From Calothrix sp. NIES-2098 (GTDB lineage: Bacteria > Cyanobacteriota > Cyanobacteriia > Cyanobacteriales > Nostocaceae), in NCBI GenBank assembly GCA_002368175.1, contig AP018172.1, positions 1,858,001 to 1,922,000 on the forward strand: a stretch of DNA of 64,000 nt, read 5' to 3'. Below, one piece after another: positions 33,629 to 42,202 of this stretch. Every line of letters starts with the position of its first letter. Position 1 is the stretch's first letter. The position numbers and the translations under genes were made by a program. Under the pieces are notes generated by a model. It searched no databases, was not told the origin of the DNA, and was given only the letters and a program-made list of their open reading frames with translations.

Positions 33629-34861
33629 CTACCCTACCTTTTCATCTTCTAACTCTAAGGCGCGGCAAATTCCAAATACTGAGGTGTAACCGTGTAAAAA
33701 GGTGCTGCCACCTACCGGGCCGATTTCGCCGTTACAGAAAAAACCGCCGACAGGAATATCTTTGAGATAGCGTCTAAATAGCTCAGAATCGAAATTGGAT
33801 TTACCGTAGAGTCCTGCACCGCGCCCTACGCAAGCAAACATTAAAGCAGCTGCGGCATTGCCTTCAGCAGATTGTTGGTTTTGATACTGTTGGAGGAGAA
33901 ATTCTAGATCCTCTGCGGAGGCTTCAGCATCACGTAAGTGAAATTGCAGGCGTTGACCGGGACGAACCCGATCGCCAATTGCGATCGCACCTGCTGTCGG
34001 ATCTACCCCCAGAATACCGCGAATTAAAAAGTCTCCCTGATGCAAAGAAGTCTTAAACTCATCCATTGCTACCCCAACAAATAAAGAATGTTGTGCTAGG
34101 AAGCGTTCTTTTTCGCTGAGATTGGCAATTAATTCCCGCAATACCACTAAGGGTACTTGCTCATCTAGTTCCAAAATGATATTGCGTTCGGCTTTCGTCA
34201 CTTGCAAAGGTTCGCCAATGGGTCGGCATCCTTGAGCCACGATTGTTTCTAACACAATATTGCCACTCAAAGCCAAGCCTACCGTCCCTTCGCGATACAG
34301 GCGATCGTTACAAAATAGAGCCATGCGCCCACTCATCCCCCCAGCGCTAGCCTGTCCTCCCACCGTTACCGAACCGGGATAAGCAAAATCTAGCCCCTGC
34401 AATAGATCGTTAATGCCAGAGGAAAACGTACCACCCAGCAAGATGAACTGAGGTTTGGAGGATGGTGGAACGCCGATCAAATCAATCCAAGCATCTGGGG
34501 AGCTATCTAAGTCAGGCAATTCTTCTGCCACAACATGAAAAACATGGAGATCCACCCCTGGCAAATGCGCCAAAGTCAGACTTAGGGCTGCTTCTGCTTC
34601 CAGTTCTTGAGTTTCTCCTCCGGTTGTAGTGCCAATTACACCGCCACCGCTACAGCCAATTAACACTGGTACTGAAAGTTTTTCCGCCAGCAAAGGTAAA
34701 AGCCGCGAATACTCGCTGGCAAAAGCAGACGAAATGAATACCAGCCCCAAATCTGCTGGTACTTTTAACGATGAGACAGCCCTTTCTACCACATCTGTAA
34801 TAGCTGCTTCTAAAGAAGGACGGGTTGACAGGGCATTTGCCCACTGCATTCGATCTGCCAT
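33629..34861 (-). CDS. FIST domain (FIST-N plus FIST-C) sensory protein
   Basis: 410 residues. Residues about 30-235 match FIST-N (LGLVFISSAFASEYSRLLPLL, LIGCSGGGVIG, SPDAWIDLIG) and about 235-395 FIST-C (ALMFACVGRGAGLYG, VGGFFCNGEIGPVGG, LHGYTSVFGI). FIST domains are proposed small-ligand (possibly amino-acid) sensors that normally accompany kinases or GGDEF proteins; here the protein stands alone without an output domain. No membrane segment or signal peptide. Start ATG at 34861. The function is unknown beyond ligand sensing, which is itself inferred from the family. Confidence 0.85.
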   Translation of the reverse strand: MADRMQWANALSTRPSLEAAITDVVERAVSSLKVPADLGLVFISSAFASEYSRLLPLLAEKLSVPVLIGCSGGGVIGTTTGGETQELEAEAALSLTLAHLPGVDLHVFHVVAEELPDLDSSPDAWIDLIGVPPSSKPQFILLGGTFSSGINDLLQGLDFAYPGSVTVGGQASAGGMSGRMALFCNDRLYREGTVGLALSGNIVLETIVAQGCRPIGEPLQVTKAERNIILELDEQVPLVVLRELIANLSEKERFLAQHSLFVGVAMDEFKTSLHQGDFLIRGILGVDPTAGAIAIGDRVRPGQRLQFHLRDAEASAEDLEFLLQQYQNQQSAEGNAAAALMFACVGRGAGLYGKSNFDSELFRRYLKDIPVGGFFCNGEIGPVGGSTFLHGYTSVFGICRALELEDEKVG

Positions 34862-35236
34862 GAGTTTTAGGCTTCTTTCTCTCGTTGGGCTGTTCTTTTG
34901 ACTTTGATTCCTGGGTAGAATTGCATCCGATCGCAGTTGATGCCAACTCTTTTCACCTCAGTGACCTGTCCATCCCAGGAAGCTAGGGCTGTTATTCCCT
35001 ACTTGATTTATTAAATATATTGTATGATTATACTTTCGTACTACTAGCTCTACAAAATCTTAAAAGATAAATATAAACGTAGTATATATGCCATCGTTTA
35101 TTGTATTAGTTATAGATCGCCAGACTAAAACACTAACTTAACAGCTAAGTGGTTAGAATGGTGTAGATAGAACAAAAACTGTCATTTTTGAGATTTTTCT
35201 ATACTGGTATTAACACCACACAACGAGACTAAATCT
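34862..35236. other. Divergent intergenic region between FIST gene and CP12 gene
   Basis: 375 bp containing the promoters for both genes. AT-rich, with no recognisable operator or RNA. Confidence 0.35.
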
Positions 35237-35458
35237 ATGAGCGACATCCAAGAAAAAATCCAAGAAGAAGTTGAACAAGCTCGTGCTGTCTGTGACATTT
35301 CAGGGAGCAACTCTGCTGAATGTGCAGCCGCTTGGGATGCAGTTGAAGAATTGCAAGCTGAAGCCTCTCATCAGCGCCAAAATAAGCAAAAAAATTCTTT
35401 AGAAAAGTACTGCGATGACAATCCAGAAGCAGTTGAGTGCCGAGTTTACGATGACTAA
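35237..35458 (+). CDS. cp12: CP12 family protein, Calvin-cycle regulator
   Basis: 73 residues, the canonical CP12 size. N-terminal Cys pair: C19 (RAVCDISG) and C29 (SAECAAAWDAVEEL), the latter embedded in the hallmark AWDAVEEL. C-terminal pair around KYCDDNPEAVECRVYDD, where the last residues insert in the GAPDH active site. In oxidised state (dark) CP12 binds GAPDH and phosphoribulokinase in a complex that switches off carbon fixation; in light thioredoxin releases it. All four cysteines are present, so it is a full redox-switch form. Monocistronic, preceded by its own gap. Confidence 0.95.
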   Translation: MSDIQEKIQEEVEQARAVCDISGSNSAECAAAWDAVEELQAEASHQRQNKQKNSLEKYCDDNPEAVECRVYDD

Positions 35459-35994
35459 AAATTAAATTAGTCAATTTTCTTGTCGTCTAACGGGCAAGCA
35501 ACCAGGACTCCTTTATTGATATCTTGCACCTTTACAGGACTTCCATCTCTGTTTACTCAGCTTATTTTAAGATTGAGTAAATTTAGTAGCAATCTTTGGG
35601 TTAACTAAAGATTCTGGGAGTTTACATAAAATCTCGCATTGGGGTAGTTTGCAAAACTCACCCTAGCGTTGTCGTCGATGCAAGATATTAAGTAAAAAAA
35701 CCTTGAGTTGCTTGTTCTTTTTTCTAATTACACATTTAAGTACTATATTTTGTAGCTTTAGATGCAGTAATTAGTGGCAGAGATATTTTCTAAGTCTAAC
35801 AAAGTATTTCCAGTCTAGTCGAAATTTCAGGAAATTAGTATAAAAATATCTGTTCTGAACTAGTACCTAAATTGTTTGTTTTAATTAAACTGTTAGCTAT
35901 CATGTAACAGCTATTAGCTAGTTAATAACTGTTAAGTATGCCAGTTAAGGATACTTTTTAGTGAGATTGCTTAATTGATATTTTGGTAAGAACT
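35459..35994. other. Intergenic region between CP12 and DUF3177 genes
   Basis: 536 bp, AT-rich. No open frame, RNA or strong hairpin was recognised. It presumably includes the CP12 3' UTR and the promoter of the next genes. Confidence 0.35.
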
Positions 35995-36591
35995 ATGGAA
36001 AATGATGTTTGGTTTCGCCCGTTTGTGTGGCTTGACTATAGACTGGCGCTGATATTTATGGTAATTATCCCTCTAATTTTGCTAATTTGGGCGTTTGTGC
36101 AAAAAGCAGAAGGAATACAACGCTTATTAACTATTTACTGGCGAGTATCTAGTTTGTTGGCCATTACTGTTTACTTGATGATTAGTGGATTTGGGGTAAG
36201 TTTTCTCTCTGGATTGATTGGGCGCATCTTGATCCCTGTTTCTTTGTGGTTCTGGGTAGATCTCAATGATGAAATTGAATATCAAGCTAGCGGGCCGTTA
36301 AAACTAACTTTTACCTCGTGGCGTTGGGCTATGACTATCTATGGAATTTTGGGAACCATAGCCTTTATACCTTTTTTGGGTTGTGCTTTTTCTCCAACTG
36401 CACTCCAATCTTCCTATTGTCGTGTTTGGTTAGAAGCCCCATTACTATTTAAAGAATATTTCCACGCCAATAGCAAACCTGCATTTCTGGGCTTTCTGGG
36501 GATCGTCGGCTTGATAATTTACGTGCTTTACTTAAGCTACTTTGTCTTAATTAAGCTAGGTAAGCAGGGACGTTCAGCTACACAACAGTAA
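35995..36591 (+). CDS. DUF3177 family membrane protein
   Basis: 198 residues from the ATG at 35995 (a TTG at 35983 is in frame). The N-terminus MENDVWFRPFVWLDYRLAL and the core IYWRVSSLLAITVYLM and LGKQGRSA tail are those of DUF3177, a family known to me from cyanobacteria. Five or so membrane segments: about 16-38, 48-72, 74-90, 110-130 and 165-188. Function unknown. It is followed 14 bp later by a small protein gene and then cbiD and guaA, all on the + strand, suggesting an operon. Confidence 0.85.
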   Translation: MENDVWFRPFVWLDYRLALIFMVIIPLILLIWAFVQKAEGIQRLLTIYWRVSSLLAITVYLMISGFGVSFLSGLIGRILIPVSLWFWVDLNDEIEYQASGPLKLTFTSWRWAMTIYGILGTIAFIPFLGCAFSPTALQSSYCRVWLEAPLLFKEYFHANSKPAFLGFLGIVGLIIYVLYLSYFVLIKLGKQGRSATQQ

Positions 36592-36605
36592 TCTTTTGCC
36601 AGACA

Positions 36606-36902
36606 ATGAACTCTATTGGTAAGCGACTGGAACAATACACTGCCAAACGCCCCCAAGAAGTTTTACTAGTAAATGTGGAAATTGATCGTGAAGAAGATAC
36701 AATTGCCATATTTAAAGGCTTTTCTAGTTCGCTAATGCGCCCAACAGCATTCGATCCAGATGTACCCGTGCTACCAGATGGAGCTAAAATTCTCAGCATC
36801 GATCGCGTAGCTACTCCTTACAATCCGGAAGCACCTCGTTATATCCAACAAGGACTCTTGTGGGAAGAGATGCAAGCTCTATTATCAGAGTTAGGTGTTT
36901 AA
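36606..36902 (+). CDS. Small conserved cyanobacterial protein (DUF7734-like?)
   Basis: 98 residues, no membrane segment. Ordered landmarks: LEQYTAKRPQEVLLVNVE, IAIFKGFSSSLMRPTAFDPD, LPDGAKILSIDRV, PEAPRYIQQGLLWEEM. The strongly organised sequence without low-complexity DNA argues for a real gene. I tentatively link it to the cyanobacterial/plant family DUF7734, with low confidence on the number. It is sandwiched between the DUF3177 gene (14 bp upstream) and cbiD (50 bp downstream). No function is proposed. Confidence 0.7.
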   Translation: MNSIGKRLEQYTAKRPQEVLLVNVEIDREEDTIAIFKGFSSSLMRPTAFDPDVPVLPDGAKILSIDRVATPYNPEAPRYIQQGLLWEEMQALLSELGV

Positions 36903-36952
36903 TTAAAGCATGGTGCAGGGGAGATGAATAAATAACAAATGACAAATCACAA

Positions 36953-38074
36953 ATGACAATTTCGCGTTCTGGATACACTCTCCCCGTTTTTGCCTGCGCT
37001 GCTGCTGTTGCAGCTTTACACTGGTTGCGTCATCGTCAACCCTTAACAGAAGTAGCAGTAGATTTAATTGAACCAGCTCAAATCGCTGAAATCACGATTG
37101 AACAGGTAGCAGGCTTATCTGAGAATAGTGCTTTGGCAATTACCCGCAGCGAGCCTGGTGATAATCTCGATCTGACTAAGAATACGCCGATTTGGGCGCT
37201 GGTGGAATGGGAACAGGGAGAAGGGGAAGCAGTAGTTATTCAAGGCGGCGAAGGAATTGGTAAGCAGGAGAATGGTGAGGGGAAAGCGGCTATTTACGCT
37301 TATGCTCAAAGGCTATTGCAAGAAAACTTGCGGCGATCGCTTGCACCAAATGAAAGAATTAGGGTAACAATTATTTTACCTGCCGGGCGATCGCTGGCTG
37401 TTCGTACTTCTAATGCCGCTTTTGGGGTGGTTGAAGGGCTTTCGCTTCTGGGAACTACGGGAATTTCCCAACCCTTAAGTACGCCAGAACAACTCACTGC
37501 TTTCCGTGCTGATTTAGAACAGAAAGCCAGTAAATTTGACAGCTTGGTATTTTGTATTGGTGAGAATGGCTTAGATTTAGCGCAGAAAATCGGTATTAAT
37601 CCCGAACGATTAGTCAAAACTGCTAACTGGTTAGGGCCGATGTTAGTAGCAGCTGATGTTTTGGGTGTTAAAGAAATCTTATTGTTTGGGTATCATGGCA
37701 AACTCATGAAATTAGCAGGGGGAATTTTTCATACCCATCATCATCTTGCTGATGGGCGTCGAGAAATTCTCGCCACTTACTGTAGTTTAGCTGGGTTAAA
37801 GCAGCCAGATATCCAAGTAGTGTTTGATAGTCCCACAGCTGAAGCTGCACTTACATACCTGAGATCGCTAGATGCTAATACTGGCAGTGATTGGGTAAAT
37901 CAAGTTTACAGTGCGATCGCCCAAGCTATTGACACTCGTTCCCAAGAATATATCCAAAGCCACAGCAATAGAGGTGCAGCTGCTACAGTCTGTGGTTCAG
38001 TGCTTTTTGACCGCGATCGCAAAATTATCGTAAAGAGCAAAACTGCTTGTATGTTATCCGGAAAATTATGTTAA
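36953..38074 (+). CDS. cbiD: Cobalt-precorrin-5B (C1)-methyltransferase CbiD
   Basis: 373 residues, usual family length. N-terminal SGYTLPVFACAAAVAAL corresponds to the TGxxAxAAAxAA start of CbiD. The C-terminal FGYHGKLMKLAGGIFHTHHHLADGRRE block is the best conserved family signature. CbiD performs SAM-dependent C1 methylation in the anaerobic (early cobalt insertion) branch of cobalamin/pseudocobalamin synthesis, used by cyanobacteria. Immediately followed by guaA (232 bp gap), a gene order I recall as frequent in cyanobacteria. The cluster contains no other corrin gene. Confidence 0.92.
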   Translation: MTISRSGYTLPVFACAAAVAALHWLRHRQPLTEVAVDLIEPAQIAEITIEQVAGLSENSALAITRSEPGDNLDLTKNTPIWALVEWEQGEGEAVVIQGGEGIGKQENGEGKAAIYAYAQRLLQENLRRSLAPNERIRVTIILPAGRSLAVRTSNAAFGVVEGLSLLGTTGISQPLSTPEQLTAFRADLEQKASKFDSLVFCIGENGLDLAQKIGINPERLVKTANWLGPMLVAADVLGVKEILLFGYHGKLMKLAGGIFHTHHHLADGRREILATYCSLAGLKQPDIQVVFDSPTAEAALTYLRSLDANTGSDWVNQVYSAIAQAIDTRSQEYIQSHSNRGAAATVCGSVLFDRDRKIIVKSKTACMLSGKLC

Positions 38075-38306
38075 TTTAATATGAATAATCATAAATAATC
38101 CAAATAAATAACTTTTTCAGTAGCGGAACTAGGGTAATTTTGTCTTTTTAATACCATGCCAGATCCATAGGCTAGACAGGCGCGTTTCATTCAGCGCGTT
38201 TGTAGGGGATTTATTTACCATTACTCACCTAATTAAGGTAGAGTTAATGGCTTCACTTAGACCATAGAGCGACGATTTATCCTAACAGACACACTCTCTT
38301 GCCATC

Positions 38307-39929
38307 ATGAATACAGCGGTGACTCTACTAACTGAACAATCACCCCAAACCACTGACAATTGGGGACAGCTTAATCGCCAAATCATTGTGATCCTGGACT
38401 TTGGTTCTCAGTATTCCGAACTAATTGCTCGACGCATCCGCGAGACTCAAGTATACTCAGAAGTCCTGTCCTATCGTACGACAGCTGAACATTTACGGCA
38501 ACTAAATCCCAAAGGAATTATCCTCTCTGGTGGCCCGAGTTCTGTTTATGGAGATAGCGCGCCCCATTGTGACCCAGAAATTTGGAATTTGGGAATTCCA
38601 ATTTTGGGCGTGTGCTATGGTATGCAACTGATGGTGAATCAGTTAGGTGGGGAAGTTGCCAAGGCCGATCGCGGTGAGTATGGAAAAGCATCATTATATA
38701 TAGACGATCCCACAGACTTGCTGACTAACGTCGAAGATGGCACGACAATGTGGATGAGTCACGGCGACTCTGTAACAAAAATGCCACCAGGTTTTGAATT
38801 ACTAGCACATACAGAAAATACTCCTTGTGCGGCAATTGCCGACCATGAGAAAAAACTTTATGGCGTACAGTTCCATCCAGAAGTAGTACATTCTCAGGGC
38901 GGCTTGGCATTAATTCGTAACTTTGTTTACCATATCTGTGACTGCGAACCTACCTGGACGACAGCTGCTTTTGTGGAAGAATCAGTCCGGGAAATTCGCG
39001 CCAGAGTTGGTGATAAGCGGGTATTGTTAGCGCTGTCTGGTGGCGTAGATTCTTCTACCTTGGCGTTTTTATTACATAAAGCCATTGGCGATCAGCTAAC
39101 TTGTGTATTTATCGATCAAGGCTTTATGCGGAAGTATGAGCCAGAAAGATTGGTGAAGCTATTCCAAGAGCAGTTTCATATTCCAGTAGAGTATGTAAAT
39201 GCCCGCGATCGCTTTTTAGCAACAATTGCTGGCGTTACAGATCCCGAAGAAAAACGTCGCCGCATCGGTCACGAATTCATCCGTGTATTTGAAGAAACAT
39301 CCAAACGCTTAGGTCATTTTGATTATCTCGCTCAAGGTACGCTGTATCCAGACGTGATCGAATCAGCAGATACCAACGTCGATCCCCAAACTGGCGAACG
39401 AGTCGCGGTGAAAATCAAGAGTCATCACAACGTTGGTGGATTGCCCAAAGACCTACGATTTAAACTAGTTGAACCATTACGGAAACTGTTTAAAGATGAA
39501 GTCCGCAAAGTTGGACGTTCGATTGGCTTACCAGAAGAAATCGTACAACGTCAACCTTTCCCCGGCCCTGGTTTGGCGATTCGCATTCTCGGTGAAGTCA
39601 CAGCAGACAGATTGAACATACTCCGCGATGCTGATTTGATTGTTCGCCAAGAAATTAACCAACGTGGCTTGTACCACGATGTTTGGCAAGCATTCGCCGT
39701 GTTGCTACCGATTCGCAGTGTAGGTGTAATGGGCGATCAACGTACCTACGCTTACCCCATTGTTTTACGGATTGTCACCAGCGAAGATGGTATGACTGCT
39801 GACTGGGCGCGCGTACCTTATGATGTGTTGGAAGTAATTTCTAACCGGATTGTCAATGAGGTGAAAGGTGTAAATCGCGTAGTTTACGATATTACCTCCA
39901 AGCCACCTGGAACGATAGAATGGGAATAG
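38307..39929 (+). CDS. guaA: GMP synthase (glutamine-hydrolysing)
   Basis: 540 residues. Class I glutamine amidotransferase domain at the N-terminus: FGSQYSELIARR, nucleophile Cys in LGVCYGMQLM (about residue 99), His/Glu in YGVQFHPEVVHS. The ATP-pyrophosphatase domain has the PP-loop LLALSGGVDSST (about 237-248), and the C-terminal dimerisation domain ends in VVYDITSKPPGTIEWE, the hallmark GuaA terminus. Converts XMP to GMP with glutamine and ATP. A long AT-rich leader lies between cbiD and guaA. Followed by a strong terminator (39953-40001). Confidence 0.97.
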   Translation: MNTAVTLLTEQSPQTTDNWGQLNRQIIVILDFGSQYSELIARRIRETQVYSEVLSYRTTAEHLRQLNPKGIILSGGPSSVYGDSAPHCDPEIWNLGIPILGVCYGMQLMVNQLGGEVAKADRGEYGKASLYIDDPTDLLTNVEDGTTMWMSHGDSVTKMPPGFELLAHTENTPCAAIADHEKKLYGVQFHPEVVHSQGGLALIRNFVYHICDCEPTWTTAAFVEESVREIRARVGDKRVLLALSGGVDSSTLAFLLHKAIGDQLTCVFIDQGFMRKYEPERLVKLFQEQFHIPVEYVNARDRFLATIAGVTDPEEKRRRIGHEFIRVFEETSKRLGHFDYLAQGTLYPDVIESADTNVDPQTGERVAVKIKSHHNVGGLPKDLRFKLVEPLRKLFKDEVRKVGRSIGLPEEIVQRQPFPGPGLAIRILGEVTADRLNILRDADLIVRQEINQRGLYHDVWQAFAVLLPIRSVGVMGDQRTYAYPIVLRIVTSEDGMTADWARVPYDVLEVISNRIVNEVKGVNRVVYDITSKPPGTIEWE

Positions 39930-39952
39930 TTGTATTTTGAATGAACAATTGC

Positions 39953-40001
39953 GAGTTATGAGTTTGAAGTTGCAAAAACTAAAAACTCATAACTCTTTTT
40001 T
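39953..40001 (+). terminator. Rho-independent terminator of guaA
   Basis: GAGTTATGAGTTT (39953-39965) pairs perfectly with AAACTCATAACTC (39983-39995), a 13-bp stem followed by six T. Confidence 0.85.
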
Positions 40002-40028
40002 ATGGTTGAATTTTAGCTACATTCAGCA

Positions 40029-40592
40029 ATGTCGATAAATGCTGCTTTCCAAAATTTTCCGCAACTGACGACTGAAAATTTAATCTTGCGGGAAACAACA
40101 CTAAATGACACGCCAGCAGTTTTTCAGATTTTTGCAGATGATGCAGTAACTAAGTATCATGACGTAGAAACTGCTACCAATATAGAACAAGCTCAGTTTC
40201 TGATTCAGAGGCGTGCAGAACGCTTTCAGAATCAACAGGCTATCCGTTGGGGAATAGCGAGGAAAGAGGACAATGCGATCGTTGGTTCCTGTGGCTATAG
40301 CATAAGAAACCGCTTTCAGGCTGAAATTGGATATGAACTTGCTAGAGATTATTGGCGAAAAGGTTTGATGACAGAAGCCTTAAGCGCTATTATTCAATGG
40401 GGTTTTGAACAATTAGATTTAAATCGAATTGAAGCCTTTGTAATGCTAGAGAATAATGCTTCTATTCAATTGTTAAAAAAATTGCAATTTGTCGAAGAAG
40501 GAGTATTGAGAGAATATGGCTTTTGGAAAGGAAGATTCCACGATCTAAAGATATTCTCTTTATTAAAAAAAGACTATAGCCATCTTATTTGA
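40029..40592 (+). CDS. GNAT acetyltransferase, RimJ/RimL type
   Basis: 187 residues. Starts LTTENLILRETTLNDTPAVFQIF, the opening of the RimJ/RimL-like acetyltransferase_3 fold. Motif A is EIGYELARDYWRKGLMTEALSAII, which includes the acetyl-CoA P-loop R/K-x-x-G-x-M/G; then LNRIEAFVMLENNASIQLLKKLQFVEEG, the classic GNAT C-terminal signature, and WKGRFHDLKIFSLLK at the end. Substrate could be a ribosomal N-terminus, amino acid or small amine; not determinable by eye. The start is a clean ATG. It converges with the cation-efflux gene at 40599 with only six bases between stops. Confidence 0.9.
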   Translation: MSINAAFQNFPQLTTENLILRETTLNDTPAVFQIFADDAVTKYHDVETATNIEQAQFLIQRRAERFQNQQAIRWGIARKEDNAIVGSCGYSIRNRFQAEIGYELARDYWRKGLMTEALSAIIQWGFEQLDLNRIEAFVMLENNASIQLLKKLQFVEEGVLREYGFWKGRFHDLKIFSLLKKDYSHLI

Positions 40593-40598
40593 GTTGCC

Positions 40599-41501
40599 CT
40601 ATTTTGAGCCAGATTCAAAGGTAATTTTCTCAGACTGGTAAGCTGGGGGTTCTACATGAATGAGAATCCTAACAGGCCGGAAACGTTCTTCTAGTTGGTT
40701 TTCCACTTCTTCAGTGATGCGATGGGCGGTTTCTACATCTGTTGCATCTACAATTAAATGCATTTCAATAAAAACTTGACGGCCTAGAACTCCACGAGAA
40801 GCAATGTCATGACAGTTAACTACTCCCGGAACAGAAAGCGCGATCGCATTAATCGCTTCTGGTGCGATCGCCATTTCATCTACTAGTGAAGGTAAATTCG
40901 CTTTTAAAACTGACCAACCACTCCAAAATACCAACAAAGCAACCGGGAAAGCTAAAACTACATCCAGCCATTGATAACCTAGCCACACGCCAACCAAGCC
41001 GCCAATTACCGTAATTGTCACCCACACATCACTCATCGTATGGGTAGCATCAGCAATCAAAATTGGGCTACCTACTCTTTTTCCTACACTCCGTTCGTAA
41101 AAAGTCACAAAAATATTCACACCCAGTACAATTAGTAACAGCCACAATTCTGGTGCTGATATTTTTACAGGATGACCGCCTTTAAGAATTCTTTCGATTG
41201 CTCCTTGGAGAATTTCAAAACAAGCTATCCCTAAAAATGCAGAAATGCCCAAAGCACCCACAGCTTCAAATTTTTGATGTCCGTAGGGATGTTCGCGATC
41301 GGGGTGTGGGGAAGAAAATTTACTAGTAATCAATCCTAAAACATTGTTGGCGCTATCTGTGACGCTGTGTAAAGCATCCGCCAACAAGCTAAGAGAACCT
41401 GTTGAGTAACCTACAACTGCTTTCAATGCCATGACAAACAGGTTTAATAGTAGGGTGATAATTAGAACCTTGCGTACCACCGCGCGGTTATCGTAAGTCA
41501 T
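40599..41501 (-). CDS. Cation diffusion facilitator (CDF) transporter
   Basis: 300 residues with six membrane segments in residues about 10-215 and a soluble C-terminal metal-binding domain (about 215-290). Metal site residues: LLADALHSVTDSANN (HxxxD) in TM2 and ILIADATHTMSDVWVT (HxxxD) in TM5. The C-terminal region has CHDIASRGVLGRQVFIEMHLIVD, the CDF C-terminal domain. Exports divalent cations (Zn, Fe, Mn or Co) by proton antiport. The HPYGHQKFEAVGAL segment is strictly conserved in the family. Which metal is transported cannot be determined here. No metal-sensing regulator is adjacent. Confidence 0.93.
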   Translation of the reverse strand: MTYDNRAVVRKVLIITLLLNLFVMALKAVVGYSTGSLSLLADALHSVTDSANNVLGLITSKFSSPHPDREHPYGHQKFEAVGALGISAFLGIACFEILQGAIERILKGGHPVKISAPELWLLLIVLGVNIFVTFYERSVGKRVGSPILIADATHTMSDVWVTITVIGGLVGVWLGYQWLDVVLAFPVALLVFWSGWSVLKANLPSLVDEMAIAPEAINAIALSVPGVVNCHDIASRGVLGRQVFIEMHLIVDATDVETAHRITEEVENQLEERFRPVRILIHVEPPAYQSEKITFESGSK

Positions 41502-42202
41502 AAATAATTTCTAACATTCAGTAATCGGGTTTTAATTTAATCTCAAAACCCAAATAATACTTATCAAAGTATTAGCTTAGATGCAATACATCTCTCTAAA
41601 GACTAAAATTTTTCCTATTAAGTTATTGCAATTATTTATAATTAATATTTTTTCAAAGCTTATTCTGTTTGAGAAACTAAATTTTTGCTAAATGCAGATT
41701 TTTAGCATTAAATGACTTCTATTACTTTTTCAAAAGCAAAATAAAATTTTAGAAATATCCTTTGTTTATCTCTCAAGCAAGAAAAAAGACTATCTATACT
41801 TTGAATTTTAGACAAAATCATCTGTGCAGCAATTTCTAGCTAATTACCGCAGATATTGCATCATTTATTTGTTGCGACAGTATATAAAATGGCGGTTTAA
41901 TATTATGCTATTACCCTGATAAAAGCGGTTAATTCTTGTCTTTCTTTCGGTAGATTTTCACAGAATTCATAAAATACTGTTCTTGGCTTTACTAAAAATA
42001 TACAGTTCCTTTATATTGTCAATAGTATTTATCAAGAAGATTTAATATTATCAAAATATTTCATTAAGGAAGCCAAAAAGCTTTGTAGCTTATAATACAC
42101 CTACAAGTTCAAGACCACACTCTTAGCGTGGTCTTTGAGCTGTTCAGTATTGTTTACTTTGCTAGAAAGCTTAGTGGCAAGGACAAAATCTATCAGGACA
42201 AT
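41502..42202. other. AT-rich intergenic region with promoter and hairpin before the malectin-Kelch gene
   Basis: 701 bp. A -10-like TATAAT at 42091-42096 precedes a hairpin: AAGACCAC (42111-42118) with GTGGTCTT (42128-42135). A transcript begun near 42104 would start almost at the hairpin. In-frame GTG at 42128 lies inside the stem and is not credible as start. Nothing else was recognised upstream. Confidence 0.45.
42111..42135 (+). promoter_or_regulatory. Stem-loop in the leader of the malectin-Kelch gene
   Basis: An 8-bp perfect stem (42111-42118 / 42128-42135) with a 9-base loop, 68 bp before the ATG at 42203. There is no following T-run, so it is more likely an mRNA leader element than a terminator. 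Confidence 0.4.
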